Part shown: positions 8,984 to 18,391 of the stretch, one piece after another
Layout: every line of letters begins with the position of its first letter
Position numbering within the stretch: the stretch's first letter is position 1
Assembly: GCA_025964675.1 (NCBI GenBank)
Contig: JAOPYI010000069.1
Coordinates: 1-51,634, forward strand
Length of the DNA stretch: 51,634 nucleotides
Source of the DNA: Sphaerisporangium sp.
GTDB taxonomy: Bacteria > Actinomycetota > Actinomycetes > Streptosporangiales > Streptosporangiaceae
Reading direction: 5' to 3'
Notes under the pieces: model-generated
Databases searched by the model: none
Seen by the model: the letters and a program-made list of their open reading frames with translations, nothing else
Told to the model about the DNA's origin: nothing
Position numbers and translations under genes: made by a program

Positions 8984-9076
8984 CCCCAGTGGCTGTTCCC
9001 GCGGCCAACGAGCTGTTCCCGGCTCCCTCATCTTCGGGCGTGAGACGGCCGAGGCGACTTCAGCGTCAAGACGTGC

Positions 9077-9109
9077 CTGAGGCCGGAGGCGGGCTGCCTC
9101 CGGCCTCAG
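9077..9109. terminator. 14-bp perfect hairpin between convergent genes
   Basis: Arms 9077-9090 and 9096-9109 pair perfectly over 14 bp around a 5-base loop. It lies between the ends of the convergent ROK gene and the glycosidase/phosphoesterase gene, where one hairpin can stop transcription from both sides. Confidence 0.85.
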
Positions 9110-9122
9110 TTCGTCGGTAGCG

Positions 9123-12100
9123 TCAGGCCGCCTTGGCCGCGGCGATCTGGATCTTGGCCTCTTGCCGGGTGCCGTTGACCAGGACGGAGATCAGCACCTC
9201 GCCCGCGCGCCGGGCGGTCAGGGTGCCGGTGGCCGGGTCGAAGACCGCGATGTGGTGGCCCTTAGCCTTCCTTGCCTCGCCGATGTAGACGTTGGGGCCG
9301 GCGCTCCAGTCGGCGCTGACCGGGTAGGCCACCGGGACCTCGCGGCCGCCCTGAGTGATGGTCGCGGTGACCTTGGCGGAGGAGCCCGGTGCCAGTTCGG
9401 TCGGTGCGACCAAGGTGAGGCCGTCGACGTGCGGGCGGATCTGGGCGGTGAGCCACCTCGGGCCGCCACCGAACGGCAGCAGGCGAGCCGCGGCCTGCTC
9501 CAGGCGAGAGACCGGATCGACTCCGAGCATGGTCCAGCCGGTGAAGCCGCCCTCATCCGGTGAGGTGGCGGGGGTCTTCCCGGAGTTGCCGTTGATCAGG
9601 TACGGCACCCCGTCCACCCGCGAGGCGTTGAAGGTGCCCACGTGGCCGCCGATGAACGCCGCGCCCTTGCCCGTATCGTGCTGGAAGTCGGCGAGCCACT
9701 GCTCGACCAGCGCGGCTTCCTTGCGGTCGGCGAGCTGGCTGGTCTTGGCCGCGGTGGGGTCCCGCGGCGGGTGGTGCTCCACCAGGACGACCGAGTTCAC
9801 CTGTTCGTTCTTCGCGGCGTCGTCCAGCGCCTGGCGCAGCCGCTCGAGCTGGTCGAATCCGCCGCCTCTGATGGTGCCCAGCGAGGTATCGAGGGTCACG
9901 AACCGGGTGCCCTTGTAGTCGAAGGTCCGGTTCGTCTCGCCGAAGTATTTCTTGAAGTTGCCGATGCTCGCGCCCATCACCTCGTGGTTGCCCGGCACGT
10001 AGTAGTACGGCAGGTCGCCGCCGATCTCCTCGTCCAGGATTCGCTTGGCGAGCTGGAAATCCGCCTCAGACGCCTCGTCCACGAGGTCCCCGTCGATGAT
10101 CATGAAGTCTGGCTTGGCGGCCTTGATCTCCCGCATGGTGCGGCGGGCGGCGGCCACGATCGGCGAGTCCGGGCTGCGGCCGACGAACTGGGCGTCCGAC
10201 ATGACCGCGAAGCGCCACGGCTTGCCATCCACGGTGCCGTCGGTGACGATCAGCGGGTCCTGGACGCGTGGTGCGGGTGGCACGGCGATCGCCGGTGCCG
10301 CCTTGACGTACAGGTCGTCGAGCAGGACCTCCGACTTGTACCGCCGGTCAGCCTTGAGCTCGATGGTGTAGAACCGGCTGACGCTCACCGGCTGTGGCAA
10401 GCCACTCGGCACCGGGATCTCGATCTCGCGCCAGCCCTCCCAGGTGATGTACGGGCCGTAGACGGACTGCGCCTTGCCGGTCCCGTCGATCACGGTGAAG
10501 GCGGTCCATTCGCCCTGGGCGTGCCCGTACACGGAGATGCCGAAAGCCCGTGACTGCCCGGGCACCCCGAGGCGCTGCGGGGGGTTGGCGTAAGCGGTGC
10601 GGGTGGCGGTGGACTGGGTGAAGTCGTAGGACAACTTCAGCCCCTGCCCGCTGAGGCCCTCCGCCACCGGAGTGACGGTGGCGGAGCCTCGCGCCGATCC
10701 CGCGGTCCACTGCCCGCCGTCGTCGAAGTTCGCCAGGACCTTCTTCTCCACGCCGACGGTGACGGCCACGACGGTGGCGAGCTCGCCGGCCCGTACGGTG
10801 ATCAGGCCCGCGCCGGATTCCTTCGCGGCCGCCACTGTGAAGCCGCCGGTGGCATTCGAGGTGACCTTCAGCAGCGTGTCGTCGTACTCGAGCCGGACGT
10901 CGGAAGGCTCGATGGGCGCCGAGTTGCCGTGCCGGTCGTACCCGACGACGCCGAAGTTCGCCGTCGCCGACGCGTCCGGCACGTTCAGCGAGGCCTGGGT
11001 CGCGTCCAGCCGTACGGCATGGTCGAGCACCTCGACCTTCGCGCTGCCGCGCGCCCGGCCGGAGAAGGCGGTCACGCTCGCGGTTCCGGGGAGCTTGGCG
11101 CGGAACACGCCGTCCTTCACGTCACCGTGGGAGGCAGTCCAGTGGATCTTGGGCTTCCCCTGCACCGGGCCGTACACCTCGTCATACGGGGTGGCGGTCA
11201 GCGTACGGCTGAGGCCGAGGAACACGCGGTCGGGGCGCCCGCCGGAGACCGGGCCGGTGCCGGCCGCGGCAGCCGGTTCGACGGCGGGTTCCACCCACAC
11301 GCCGCGCAGTTCGCCGCTGCCCTGTTTGCGGTAGACGGCCAGTCCATTGGAGACCAGGCGCTCCTCGCCGTCGTTCGGCTCGTTGTCCATCCGTACCTTG
11401 TCGGCCCCGGGCTTGCGGGTGACCATCGTCGCCGAGCCGCCGCCGTCGATTTCGAGCCCGACGCGGGCGCCCATGTGGACGAGCCGGTCCGCCATCTCCC
11501 TGAGCGTGGCGCCACGGCTGTTGATGGTTCGGCTGCCGTCGACGGTGACCAGGAACATCCTTCGGCCGTCCGCGCTGAAGCCGGCCGCCATGCGCGCGGC
11601 CACGGTGGAGTCGCTGATGTCCTGGACGACGCCGTCCTTGACCAGCAGGTGATTGCCGCCGATCGCGGTGGCGAGTTCGGAACCGTCGGACGTCTTGGGC
11701 TTGTAAGACACCTCGACGGCGTCTCCGGGGGCCAGCTGAGCCAGGCGTGCCGCCCCGGCGTCCCGGCCGAGCAGCACGGTGGCGCCTGAGGGGATGTCTC
11801 CCTCGCCCGCGTGCTGGCTGACGCTCTGCACCTTGCCGCCTGCGACCAGCACCTCCGTCACCTGGCTGACGCCCTGAACCGCGCCGGTCCGGGTGTAGGT
11901 GCCCCACAGCGACGTGTAGGCGCCGATGCCGTCCTTGGGCAGGTCATGGCTGTTGAGGCGGGCGAGCGCGGCCGGCTCCGTCTGGCCCGGCAGGCGTACG
12001 CTGCCCTCGAAGAGGACATCGAGTACGTGGCCGACGCCGGTGGTGTCGACGCCCGCGGCGATGGTGCGGCCGGCGGCCGACTTGACCAGCTTGCCACCGG

Positions 12101-12611
12101 AGATGGCCGGGCCGATCGGGGCACTGGAGTTGTTCATGTCGAAGAAGTCGCCGTTGACCGCGGCTACGGCGCCCTTCTCGTCCGCCATCCGCGAGATCCG
12201 GCCCGCCTTCGCCACCTGACCGTTGTCGAGGTAGCCGAGGGTGGCGCCCTTGGTCAGGTCGACGGTGAGCGCGTCGGATCGCTGCCAGCCGCGGGAGTCC
12301 AGGGTGTCGATCGAATCGAGCTGGACACCGGGGGCGACGGGGCGGCCGGTCCGATACGTTTCGATGGGGCTGCCGGCCGCTGCCTGCGCGGCTCCCGCGG
12401 TGGTCCGTGCCGCCGGAGCGGCTGCGGTGTCGAGCAAGGGTGTGGAGATCGGCGGATAGGAGGAGGCGTTCGACGCCTCCAGCGCGGTGTCGGCCACCGG
12501 GTCGACGTGCGACGCCTGTGCTGTGGTCGATACGGCGAGCCCGAGAACCAGGGCGGGCACGAGCGTCACAAGCACCGCCGTGCGTCCCCGGTTCGGGTGG
12601 TTCCTGGACAC
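9123..12611 (-). CDS. Secreted phosphodiester glycosidase / metallophosphoesterase multidomain protein
   Basis: 1162 residues. A Sec signal peptide (about residues 1-33) ends in AQAS. The first catalytic region is a phosphodiester glycosidase (NAGPA/DUF2233) domain, with NGDFFD near residue 153 and DGGGSATM near residue 387. Ig-like and carbohydrate-binding-like beta domains follow (about 500-780). A calcineurin-type metallophosphoesterase domain comes next, with SDAQF near 805, DGDLVD near 830, GNHE near 875 and GGHVG near 987, then a beta tail. GTG 12611 has GGAGG five bases upstream. The architecture suggests removal of sugar-phosphodiester and phosphate groups from glycans or cell-wall polymers outside the cell. 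The exact substrate is unknown. Confidence 0.88.
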   Translation of the reverse strand: MSRNHPNRGRTAVLVTLVPALVLGLAVSTTAQASHVDPVADTALEASNASSYPPISTPLLDTAAAPAARTTAGAAQAAAGSPIETYRTGRPVAPGVQLDSIDTLDSRGWQRSDALTVDLTKGATLGYLDNGQVAKAGRISRMADEKGAVAAVNGDFFDMNNSSAPIGPAISGGKLVKSAAGRTIAAGVDTTGVGHVLDVLFEGSVRLPGQTEPAALARLNSHDLPKDGIGAYTSLWGTYTRTGAVQGVSQVTEVLVAGGKVQSVSQHAGEGDIPSGATVLLGRDAGAARLAQLAPGDAVEVSYKPKTSDGSELATAIGGNHLLVKDGVVQDISDSTVAARMAAGFSADGRRMFLVTVDGSRTINSRGATLREMADRLVHMGARVGLEIDGGGSATMVTRKPGADKVRMDNEPNDGEERLVSNGLAVYRKQGSGELRGVWVEPAVEPAAAAGTGPVSGGRPDRVFLGLSRTLTATPYDEVYGPVQGKPKIHWTASHGDVKDGVFRAKLPGTASVTAFSGRARGSAKVEVLDHAVRLDATQASLNVPDASATANFGVVGYDRHGNSAPIEPSDVRLEYDDTLLKVTSNATGGFTVAAAKESGAGLITVRAGELATVVAVTVGVEKKVLANFDDGGQWTAGSARGSATVTPVAEGLSGQGLKLSYDFTQSTATRTAYANPPQRLGVPGQSRAFGISVYGHAQGEWTAFTVIDGTGKAQSVYGPYITWEGWREIEIPVPSGLPQPVSVSRFYTIELKADRRYKSEVLLDDLYVKAAPAIAVPPAPRVQDPLIVTDGTVDGKPWRFAVMSDAQFVGRSPDSPIVAAARRTMREIKAAKPDFMIIDGDLVDEASEADFQLAKRILDEEIGGDLPYYYVPGNHEVMGASIGNFKKYFGETNRTFDYKGTRFVTLDTSLGTIRGGGFDQLERLRQALDDAAKNEQVNSVVLVEHHPPRDPTAAKTSQLADRKEAALVEQWLADFQHDTGKGAAFIGGHVGTFNASRVDGVPYLINGNSGKTPATSPDEGGFTGWTMLGVDPVSRLEQAAARLLPFGGGPRWLTAQIRPHVDGLTLVAPTELAPGSSAKVTATITQGGREVPVAYPVSADWSAGPNVYIGEARKAKGHHIAVFDPATGTLTARRAGEVLISVLVNGTRQEAKIQIAAAKAA

Positions 12612-12771
12612 GGTTCCTCCGAATGTCCGAGATCAAAAGCGGGCATTTCGAAGTAAATCTGTTGTATTTGTTGATTTCATGCATGAGGAGTGAACCCCCG
12701 GCGACAAGATCCATCTTTCTCTCCGTACCGGGGTGGATCAACATCTCGCGGCGACGTCAGGTCCAACGCTT
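12612..12771. other. Intergenic region, AT-richer than its surroundings
   Basis: About 160 bp between two minus-strand genes, with a notably A/T-rich patch (about 12645-12690) that probably carries the promoter of the glycosidase/phosphoesterase gene. No convincing -35/-10 pair could be assigned. Confidence 0.4.
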
Positions 12772-13785
12772 TCAGGGCAGCAGGGACTTGGCGATGTAGG
12801 CGACGATGACCTTGTTGCCGTCCACCGCCTCGGCGACGATGAAGTCGACCGCGATGCTGCACAGCGCGTAGGCGTCGGCCGTCGTCAGCGCCCCCTTTGT
12901 GATGTCGACCAGGTAGCCGACCGCCTCGCGTACGGCGATCTGAAGCGCGATGTCGAGGTCCTCGTCGATGCCCATGCACCACATGTACGTGTCGTTCTCC
13001 GCGCGGGGGAACTCCAGGCCGGCGGCCTTGCGCACGATGAACCGCGCGGTCAGCGACATCGAGTGCTCGACGGCGGTCTGGTCTACCTCGCCGTGGCCCT
13101 GCGCGCCGTGACTGTCGCCGGTGTAGAACAGGGCGCCCGGTTGGAAGACCGGCAGGTACAGCGTCGAACCGGCCGTGAGGTCGCGGAAGTCGAGGTTGCC
13201 GCCCCACCTGTTCGGCGGGTTGGCCGACACGAAGCCGGCCGAGGTGGGCGGTGCGACACCCATGATCCCCATGAATGGTTTGAACGGAACCTTGATGCCG
13301 GGCGCGAACGAGTAGTACTGGTTGGCCGCATCGAGCCGAAGCAGGCGGGTCGATGCCGCGTCCAGCAGATCGCCGCAGACCCCGGCACCGGGGCCGGTGG
13401 TGTTCACGCCGTACGGAACGCGGGGCGAGACGTCCAGGATTCGGATCTCGAGCACGTCGCCAGGCTCGGCGCCCTCGACATGGATGGGCCCGGTCAGGAT
13501 GTGACCGCTGGATCCGGCCGGGCGCGGGTTCTTCGCGACCTCCGCGAGCTCGGGCAGCACCTCGTCCGCGGGCACGCCCAGCGCCTCGAAGTAGGCCACT
13601 GGTCCCTCGGGGGCGGACACCCCGGACTGGTTGATCGCGTCGATCTTGACAACTGTGCCGGAGGCCACGGTCAGCACGGGCAGCCGGTCGGTGGGGAAGT
13701 AACCCCAGATCGCGGTGTCCTGAGTGGTTTTCAGCACGGCGCCTGGGAAATCGGACCGGGGCGGTGGCAGGGGAGTCCGGGGCAC
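12772..13785 (-). CDS. Acetamidase/formamidase family protein
   Basis: 337 residues matching the FmdA/AmdA family: repeated beta segments, GDVLEIRILD near residue 110 and the family motif GDSHGAQGHGE near residue 225. Members hydrolyse short amides such as formamide or acetamide to ammonia and the acid. The GTG at 13785 has AAGG seven bases upstream. The sequence TAAGGT six bases before the GTG could alternatively be a -10 box of a leaderless transcript. It is expressed away from the serpin gene across a 100-bp gap. No amide transporter or regulator is adjacent. Confidence 0.88.
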   Translation of the reverse strand: MPRTPLPPPRSDFPGAVLKTTQDTAIWGYFPTDRLPVLTVASGTVVKIDAINQSGVSAPEGPVAYFEALGVPADEVLPELAEVAKNPRPAGSSGHILTGPIHVEGAEPGDVLEIRILDVSPRVPYGVNTTGPGAGVCGDLLDAASTRLLRLDAANQYYSFAPGIKVPFKPFMGIMGVAPPTSAGFVSANPPNRWGGNLDFRDLTAGSTLYLPVFQPGALFYTGDSHGAQGHGEVDQTAVEHSMSLTARFIVRKAAGLEFPRAENDTYMWCMGIDEDLDIALQIAVREAVGYLVDITKGALTTADAYALCSIAVDFIVAEAVDGNKVIVAYIAKSLLP

Positions 13786-13886
13786 GGGACAACCTTACTC
13801 AGGTAACTTCAAGGCACCCAGGCGCGACGGGTTCCCTGCTCGTAGGCTGAGGTGAACCGTCCTTCGGATGAAAACGTAGGAGGGTT

Positions 13887-15182
13887 ATGCCTATCGATAT
13901 GCCCGCTTGGATGCCTCGGCGGGAGTTCCTGGTAGCCGCCCTGCTCGCGGTCGCCGTGGCGGCCTGTGGGAGAGGGGGGGATTCACGGGTGCTCACGGCC
14001 GAAGGGGTGAGTCGGGAGGTTCCGAAGGACGCTCCTGTCGAAGCGGTTGTGCGCGGGGTGACGGCCTTTGGTCATGCCCTGTACGCCGCCACGGCGAGGC
14101 CGATGACCAACACGGTGATCTCGCCGTTGAGCATCGCCTACGCGTTCGGCATGGCCAGGGCGGGAGCGGCCGGCACCACCGCCTCCGAGCTGGACAAGGT
14201 CTTCGGTTTTCCGGCTGCGGGGCCGCATAGCGCGTTCAACGCGTTGACGCGGCAGATCGTCACGGTTGACGGTCCGCCGCCGGCGCCTGACCGGAAGGCG
14301 ACCCGGGATGCCCAGAGCAGCCCGCCCAGCGACCCGGTCGTCGGTATCGCCAATGGGTTGTTCGCCCAGGAAGCCATGGCGGTGAAGCAGCAGTTCCTTC
14401 GTACGCTCGCCTCGCAGTACGGCGCCGGCGTGCGTACCGTCGACTTCGGCAAGGACGCCACCGGCATCATCAACGCCTGGGCCGACGAGCAGACCGCGGG
14501 ACGTATCAAGAAGGTGTTCGACCAGCTGGATCCGGCCACCAAACTGGTGATCGCCAATGCCGTCTATCTCAAGGCGGACTGGGAGCACTCGTTCGCCGAG
14601 GAGGCGCCCGAGGAGAACGCCACGTTCGTCAGGGCCGACGGGTCCACCGTGCGTACGAAGCTGATGCACCAGGATGCCGATCTGCGGTACGCCTCCGGCT
14701 CCGGCTGGCAGGCCGTCGAGCTGCCGTACGCCAAGAGTGACCTGGCGATGTGGGTGCTCGTGCCTCAGCGTGGTGCTTCCCCTGCGGATCTGCTCAAGCC
14801 GGACAGGCTCGGTCAGGTCGCCACCGGTTTCAAGACCACCAACGTCCGCCTTTTTCTCCCTGGCTGGGACTTCGGCACCAACCTCGGGTTGGTGGCGCCG
14901 CTGAAGGCGTTGGGGCTGAACGCCGCGTTCGGTGGCGCGGATTTCTCCGGGATCGCTGATGGGCTCGTGATCGGTCAGGCGGTCCACAGTGCGAACATCG
15001 CGGTTGACGAGTGGGGTACCGAGGCCGCGGCGGTCACGGGGCTCGCGTTCGCGACATCCGGTAGGGCCGCCCCGAGCACCGAGGTCCGCGCCGACCACCC
15101 GTTCGCGTTCGCGATCATGCACCGGCCCACGTCGACGCCGTTGTTCATCGGCCAAGTGGCCGACCCGACGGCGACGGCCTGA
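13887..15182 (+). CDS. Serpin-family protease inhibitor, probable Tat-exported lipoprotein
   Basis: 431 residues. The N-terminus has a twin-arginine-like RREFL followed by a hydrophobic stretch and a lipobox ending VAAC (Cys near residue 27), so a Tat-type, membrane-anchored lipoprotein is likely. The rest is a full serpin: NTVISPLSIAYA near residue 75, NAVYLKADW near 230, and the reactive-loop hinge EWGTEAAAVT near 376-385 followed by the DHPFAFAI strand. Counting 17 residues from the hinge Glu puts the scissile bond near Ser-Gly or the Arg just after it, so the protease specificity is uncertain. AGGAGGG lies close before ATG 13887. It presumably protects the cell surface from serine proteases. 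Confidence 0.92.
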   Translation: MPIDMPAWMPRREFLVAALLAVAVAACGRGGDSRVLTAEGVSREVPKDAPVEAVVRGVTAFGHALYAATARPMTNTVISPLSIAYAFGMARAGAAGTTASELDKVFGFPAAGPHSAFNALTRQIVTVDGPPPAPDRKATRDAQSSPPSDPVVGIANGLFAQEAMAVKQQFLRTLASQYGAGVRTVDFGKDATGIINAWADEQTAGRIKKVFDQLDPATKLVIANAVYLKADWEHSFAEEAPEENATFVRADGSTVRTKLMHQDADLRYASGSGWQAVELPYAKSDLAMWVLVPQRGASPADLLKPDRLGQVATGFKTTNVRLFLPGWDFGTNLGLVAPLKALGLNAAFGGADFSGIADGLVIGQAVHSANIAVDEWGTEAAAVTGLAFATSGRAAPSTEVRADHPFAFAIMHRPTSTPLFIGQVADPTATA

Positions 15183-15223
15183 CGGCGACGTCCAAGGGCT
15201 CCCGCCACTCGGGGCGTGACGGG

Positions 15224-18115
15224 CTACCGGTCGAACAGGTGCAGCCGGTGGGCCGTGGCGGCGGCCTCGCCGCGGGAGGCGACGCCCAGCTTGGCGAGGA
15301 TGTTGGAGACGTGCACGCTCACCGTCTTGGCGGAGATGAACAGCTCCGCGGCTATCTCGCGGTTGCCGCGACCGGTCGCCACCAGGCGGAGCACCTCGCG
15401 CTCACGCGCTGTGAGACCGAGCCGGGCCTCCTCGGAGGCGGGCACGGCGGGGCCGCTGTGCCCGGCGGACTCGTCGGCGACGGTGATGCGCGCCCGCCTG
15501 GCGAGGGCGCCGATCTCGCCGGTCAGCGGCGTGGCGCCGACATGGTCCGCGAGGCGGGCCGCCCGTGACAGACGCTCGGCGGCGTCTTCACGCTCGCCCG
15601 CATGGACGGCGGCGTGCGCGGCGCCGAGCAGGGCACGGGCCTCGGCGTACGGCTGGCGCAGGGCGGCCCAGGCCGCGACGGCCAGGTCCCACAGCGCGCG
15701 GTCGGGTGAACCGGACACCCGGGCCACCTCGGCGGCGAAGGTGAGACGGTGGGCCTCCTGAAGGTCTCCCTCGATGTCGAGCTTGCCCGCCAGCGCCCGT
15801 AGATCGGCCAGCAGCGGCCCGGCCGCCTGGACGCTCGCGACGACCATCGGCCAGACGTAGCGCGGGCTGGCCTGCGTGTCGTGCTCGCCCAGGGCCTTCT
15901 CGACCAGCGTGGAGGCCTCGTCGCCCCGGCCGCGCGCGACCAGCAGCTCGATCTCTCTGCGCAGGTGCGGCAGCATCGTCTGGTCGCGGTAGGTGCCGCG
16001 CGCCATCACGCTCCTGGAGGAACGGAATAGCGAGTCGGCTCGGTCGAGGTCGCCACGGGCCAGCGCGATGTCGGTGGCGAAGCCCTGCAGGCTCGCGCGG
16101 TACGGCGCGGGCGGCACGACGTCCAGCGCGCGGTCGATGACGGCGAGCGCTTCTTCCCAGCGGCCGAGGGAGAGCAGGGGCTCGGCGAGGTTGATGGCCA
16201 GGAAGGCGCCCGAGGTGCGGGCCAGGCCGTACGCCTCGGCGTCCGCGATGCCGCGGCGGGCGACCTTGGCGGCCTCCTCGTGCCACCCGGCTGCCTCGAG
16301 CGCGTCGGACTCGGAGATGGCGGCCCGCATCAGCCCGTTGTAGGTGGGGGCCCGGCCCGCGATCTCGCGTGCCCTCGCGAAGGCGACGGCCTGGGTCTCC
16401 ATCTGGGAGTAGCGGCACTGGGCCCAGGTCAGCGTGATGAGCGCGTGTGCCTCGGTGTCGGCGTCGCCCACCTCGCGGGCGATGCGCATGGCCTCGGTCG
16501 CGAGCGCTTCCGTCTCGGGCCGGGTGTCCGGGCCGTGGAGCACGCGTGCGAGATTCTCGAGGATCTGGCCGCGTAACCCGGTCGGAGGCTCGGCGGGGAC
16601 CAGCCCGGCGGCGGTGCGCAGGTCGTCGAGGAACCCGGCACGGCCCAGGTCGTACCTCACGAGCCCGCGCTGTCTCAGCACCTGCGCGGCGCGGATCGGG
16701 TCGGTCTCGGTGTCGATCTCGCGCAGGGCCGCCTTGGCGAGGGAGATGCCACGCTCGAACTCTCCGGCCAGGTGCGCCACGGTGATGGTCTGGCGGAGCA
16801 CGTCGACGTAGTCGGAGTCGATCCTCGTGGCGGCGTCGGGCACGGTGTCCCACAGCTCGAGCACCCTGGTCAGCATGCGCAGCTGCTCGTCGTAGGCCGT
16901 GGACTTCCTCGCGGTGGCCGCCGCGTGCCAGGCGCTGACCAGCGCCGACGGGGCGTCGTGCGCGGCATGCCAGTGGTGGGCCAGCTCGATGGCCCCGCGC
17001 GGCGCGGGCAGGATGGCGGGGTCGCGCTCGAGGGCCTGGGCGAAACGGGTGTGCAGGCGGGTGCGCTCGCCGGGCAGCAGGTCGTCGTGGACGGCCTCGC
17101 GGATCAGGGCGTGCCGGAAGGCGTAGCCCTCGCCGTCGACCATCAGAACGTTGCCCGCCACGGCCGGGCGCAGGGCGCGGGAGAGGGCGGCGTCGTCGAG
17201 CCCCGCGACGGCGGCCAGCAGGGCGTGCTCGATGCGGGCACCGCCGGCGCTGGCCACCCGCAGCAGCTCCTGGGTGTCGTCGGGCAGCCGCTCGACGCCG
17301 GCCAGGAGCAGGTCGCGCAGCGACTCGGGCAGGGCCTCCTCCTCGCCTCCGCCGAGCAGCGCCTCGACGAACAGCGGGTTGCCCTCGCTGCGGGCGTAGA
17401 TGAGATCGATGTCGATGGCCGTCGGCTCCCTGTCGAGGATGCTCGCGGCCTGCTCGACCACCTCGCGCCGGCTCAGCCTGCGCAGCTCCAGGCGGGCGAC
17501 CCAGTCGATGCGGCTGAGCTCGGTGAGCAGCGGGCGCAGAGGATGGGTGCGGTGGAGCTCGTCGGAGCGGTAGGTGACGATGGTCAGCATGCGGGTGTCG
17601 GGGCGCTGGTAGCGGATGAGGAACGACAGCAGGTCGCGGGTGGAGCGGTCGGCCCAGTGGGCGTCCTCGATGATCAAGGCCGTCGGCTCCAGCTCGGCGA
17701 GCCGCTCCATCAGACCGAGGACCTGCTCGAACAGCCGGGCGCGGGCCTCGGCGCCGTCGTCGTCCGGCTCGCCGAACTCCGGCAGCAGCCGGGCGAGCCC
17801 CCGGGTGCGCCCGCCGGGAAGCAGCGCGGTGAGGCCCTCGCGGCCGAGGTCGCGCGCGAGCCTGCGCAGCACCGCGGTGAAGGGGGCGAACGGGAGGCCG
17901 TCCGTGCTGAGCTCGAGACAGCCGCCGACGAGCACCCTCGCCTCGCCCGCCTGCTGGGCGAACTCGCGGATGAGGCGGGTCTTGCCGACGCCGGCCTCGC
18001 CACCGACGAACACGGTCGTCGCGGACCCGGCGCGCGCCCGGGCGAGCGACTCACCGAGAACGCCCAGCTCGCCCGCGCGGCCGACGAACAAGGGGCTCAC
18101 CGTATGGGCCGTCAC
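15224..18115 (-). CDS. LuxR-family large ATP-binding (LAL) transcriptional regulator
   Basis: 963 residues, the usual LAL size. The N-terminal AAA/STAND-type ATPase has Walker [10 protein letters not shown] near residue 38 and Walker [12 protein letters not shown] near residue 145. A long helical tetratricopeptide-like middle follows, then a C-terminal LuxR HTH (about 895-955) with LTAREREVL and [18 protein letters not shown]. Such proteins activate target promoters when an inducer and ATP bind. The GTG at 18115 has only a weak ribosome-binding site; a GTG five codons later is an alternative. It is divergent from the membrane receptor gene at 18392. Which promoter it controls cannot be told. 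Confidence 0.92.
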   Translation of the reverse strand: MTAHTVSPLFVGRAGELGVLGESLARARAGSATTVFVGGEAGVGKTRLIREFAQQAGEARVLVGGCLELSTDGLPFAPFTAVLRRLARDLGREGLTALLPGGRTRGLARLLPEFGEPDDDGAEARARLFEQVLGLMERLAELEPTALIIEDAHWADRSTRDLLSFLIRYQRPDTRMLTIVTYRSDELHRTHPLRPLLTELSRIDWVARLELRRLSRREVVEQAASILDREPTAIDIDLIYARSEGNPLFVEALLGGGEEEALPESLRDLLLAGVERLPDDTQELLRVASAGGARIEHALLAAVAGLDDAALSRALRPAVAGNVLMVDGEGYAFRHALIREAVHDDLLPGERTRLHTRFAQALERDPAILPAPRGAIELAHHWHAAHDAPSALVSAWHAAATARKSTAYDEQLRMLTRVLELWDTVPDAATRIDSDYVDVLRQTITVAHLAGEFERGISLAKAALREIDTETDPIRAAQVLRQRGLVRYDLGRAGFLDDLRTAAGLVPAEPPTGLRGQILENLARVLHGPDTRPETEALATEAMRIAREVGDADTEAHALITLTWAQCRYSQMETQAVAFARAREIAGRAPTYNGLMRAAISESDALEAAGWHEEAAKVARRGIADAEAYGLARTSGAFLAINLAEPLLSLGRWEEALAVIDRALDVVPPAPYRASLQGFATDIALARGDLDRADSLFRSSRSVMARGTYRDQTMLPHLRREIELLVARGRGDEASTLVEKALGEHDTQASPRYVWPMVVASVQAAGPLLADLRALAGKLDIEGDLQEAHRLTFAAEVARVSGSPDRALWDLAVAAWAALRQPYAEARALLGAAHAAVHAGEREDAAERLSRAARLADHVGATPLTGEIGALARRARITVADESAGHSGPAVPASEEARLGLTAREREVLRLVATGRGNREIAAELFISAKTVSVHVSNILAKLGVASRGEAAATAHRLHLFDR

Positions 18116-18391
18116 GCGACCAGGATGTCACCCGCCACCGACATTTCCGCACGGGCAGGATGCTCGATTGTGGTTATCGCCACTTCTTACTCCTGGCGGG
18201 CTCCGGCGACGCCGTGGAAAATCGCATAAAGCGGCATAAGACGGCAATCGCGGTATTAATCGCTCACTACAGGTCACGAGAGTGTCACGGTTAGTACTAT
18301 TGCCAATATGCGTCCCGGGGGGCGCTGACGTGTGAAGACACAGGTGATTCTCGCGTGCCGGTTTCCGCCATCGTCGTAACGGGGTAAATGC
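18116..18391. other. Divergent intergenic region
   Basis: 276 bp between the LAL regulator and the receptor gene. It holds a short direct repeat of GCATAA (18223-18240) and an A/T-rich stretch around 18240-18310 with TAGTACTAT. Both promoters probably lie here, but no confident -35/-10 assignment was possible. Confidence 0.4.

Noticed and set aside
12680-12705. PHO-box-like GGTTCACTCCT before the glycosidase/phosphoesterase gene
   Set aside because: Only one half-site is visible; a functional Pho box needs at least two direct repeats of about 11 bp.
16772-18229. 485-residue open frame antisense to the LAL regulator
   Set aside because: Low-complexity Gly/Ala/Val/Gln/Asp composition with no recognisable domain; the opposite strand has clear Walker motifs and a LuxR HTH.
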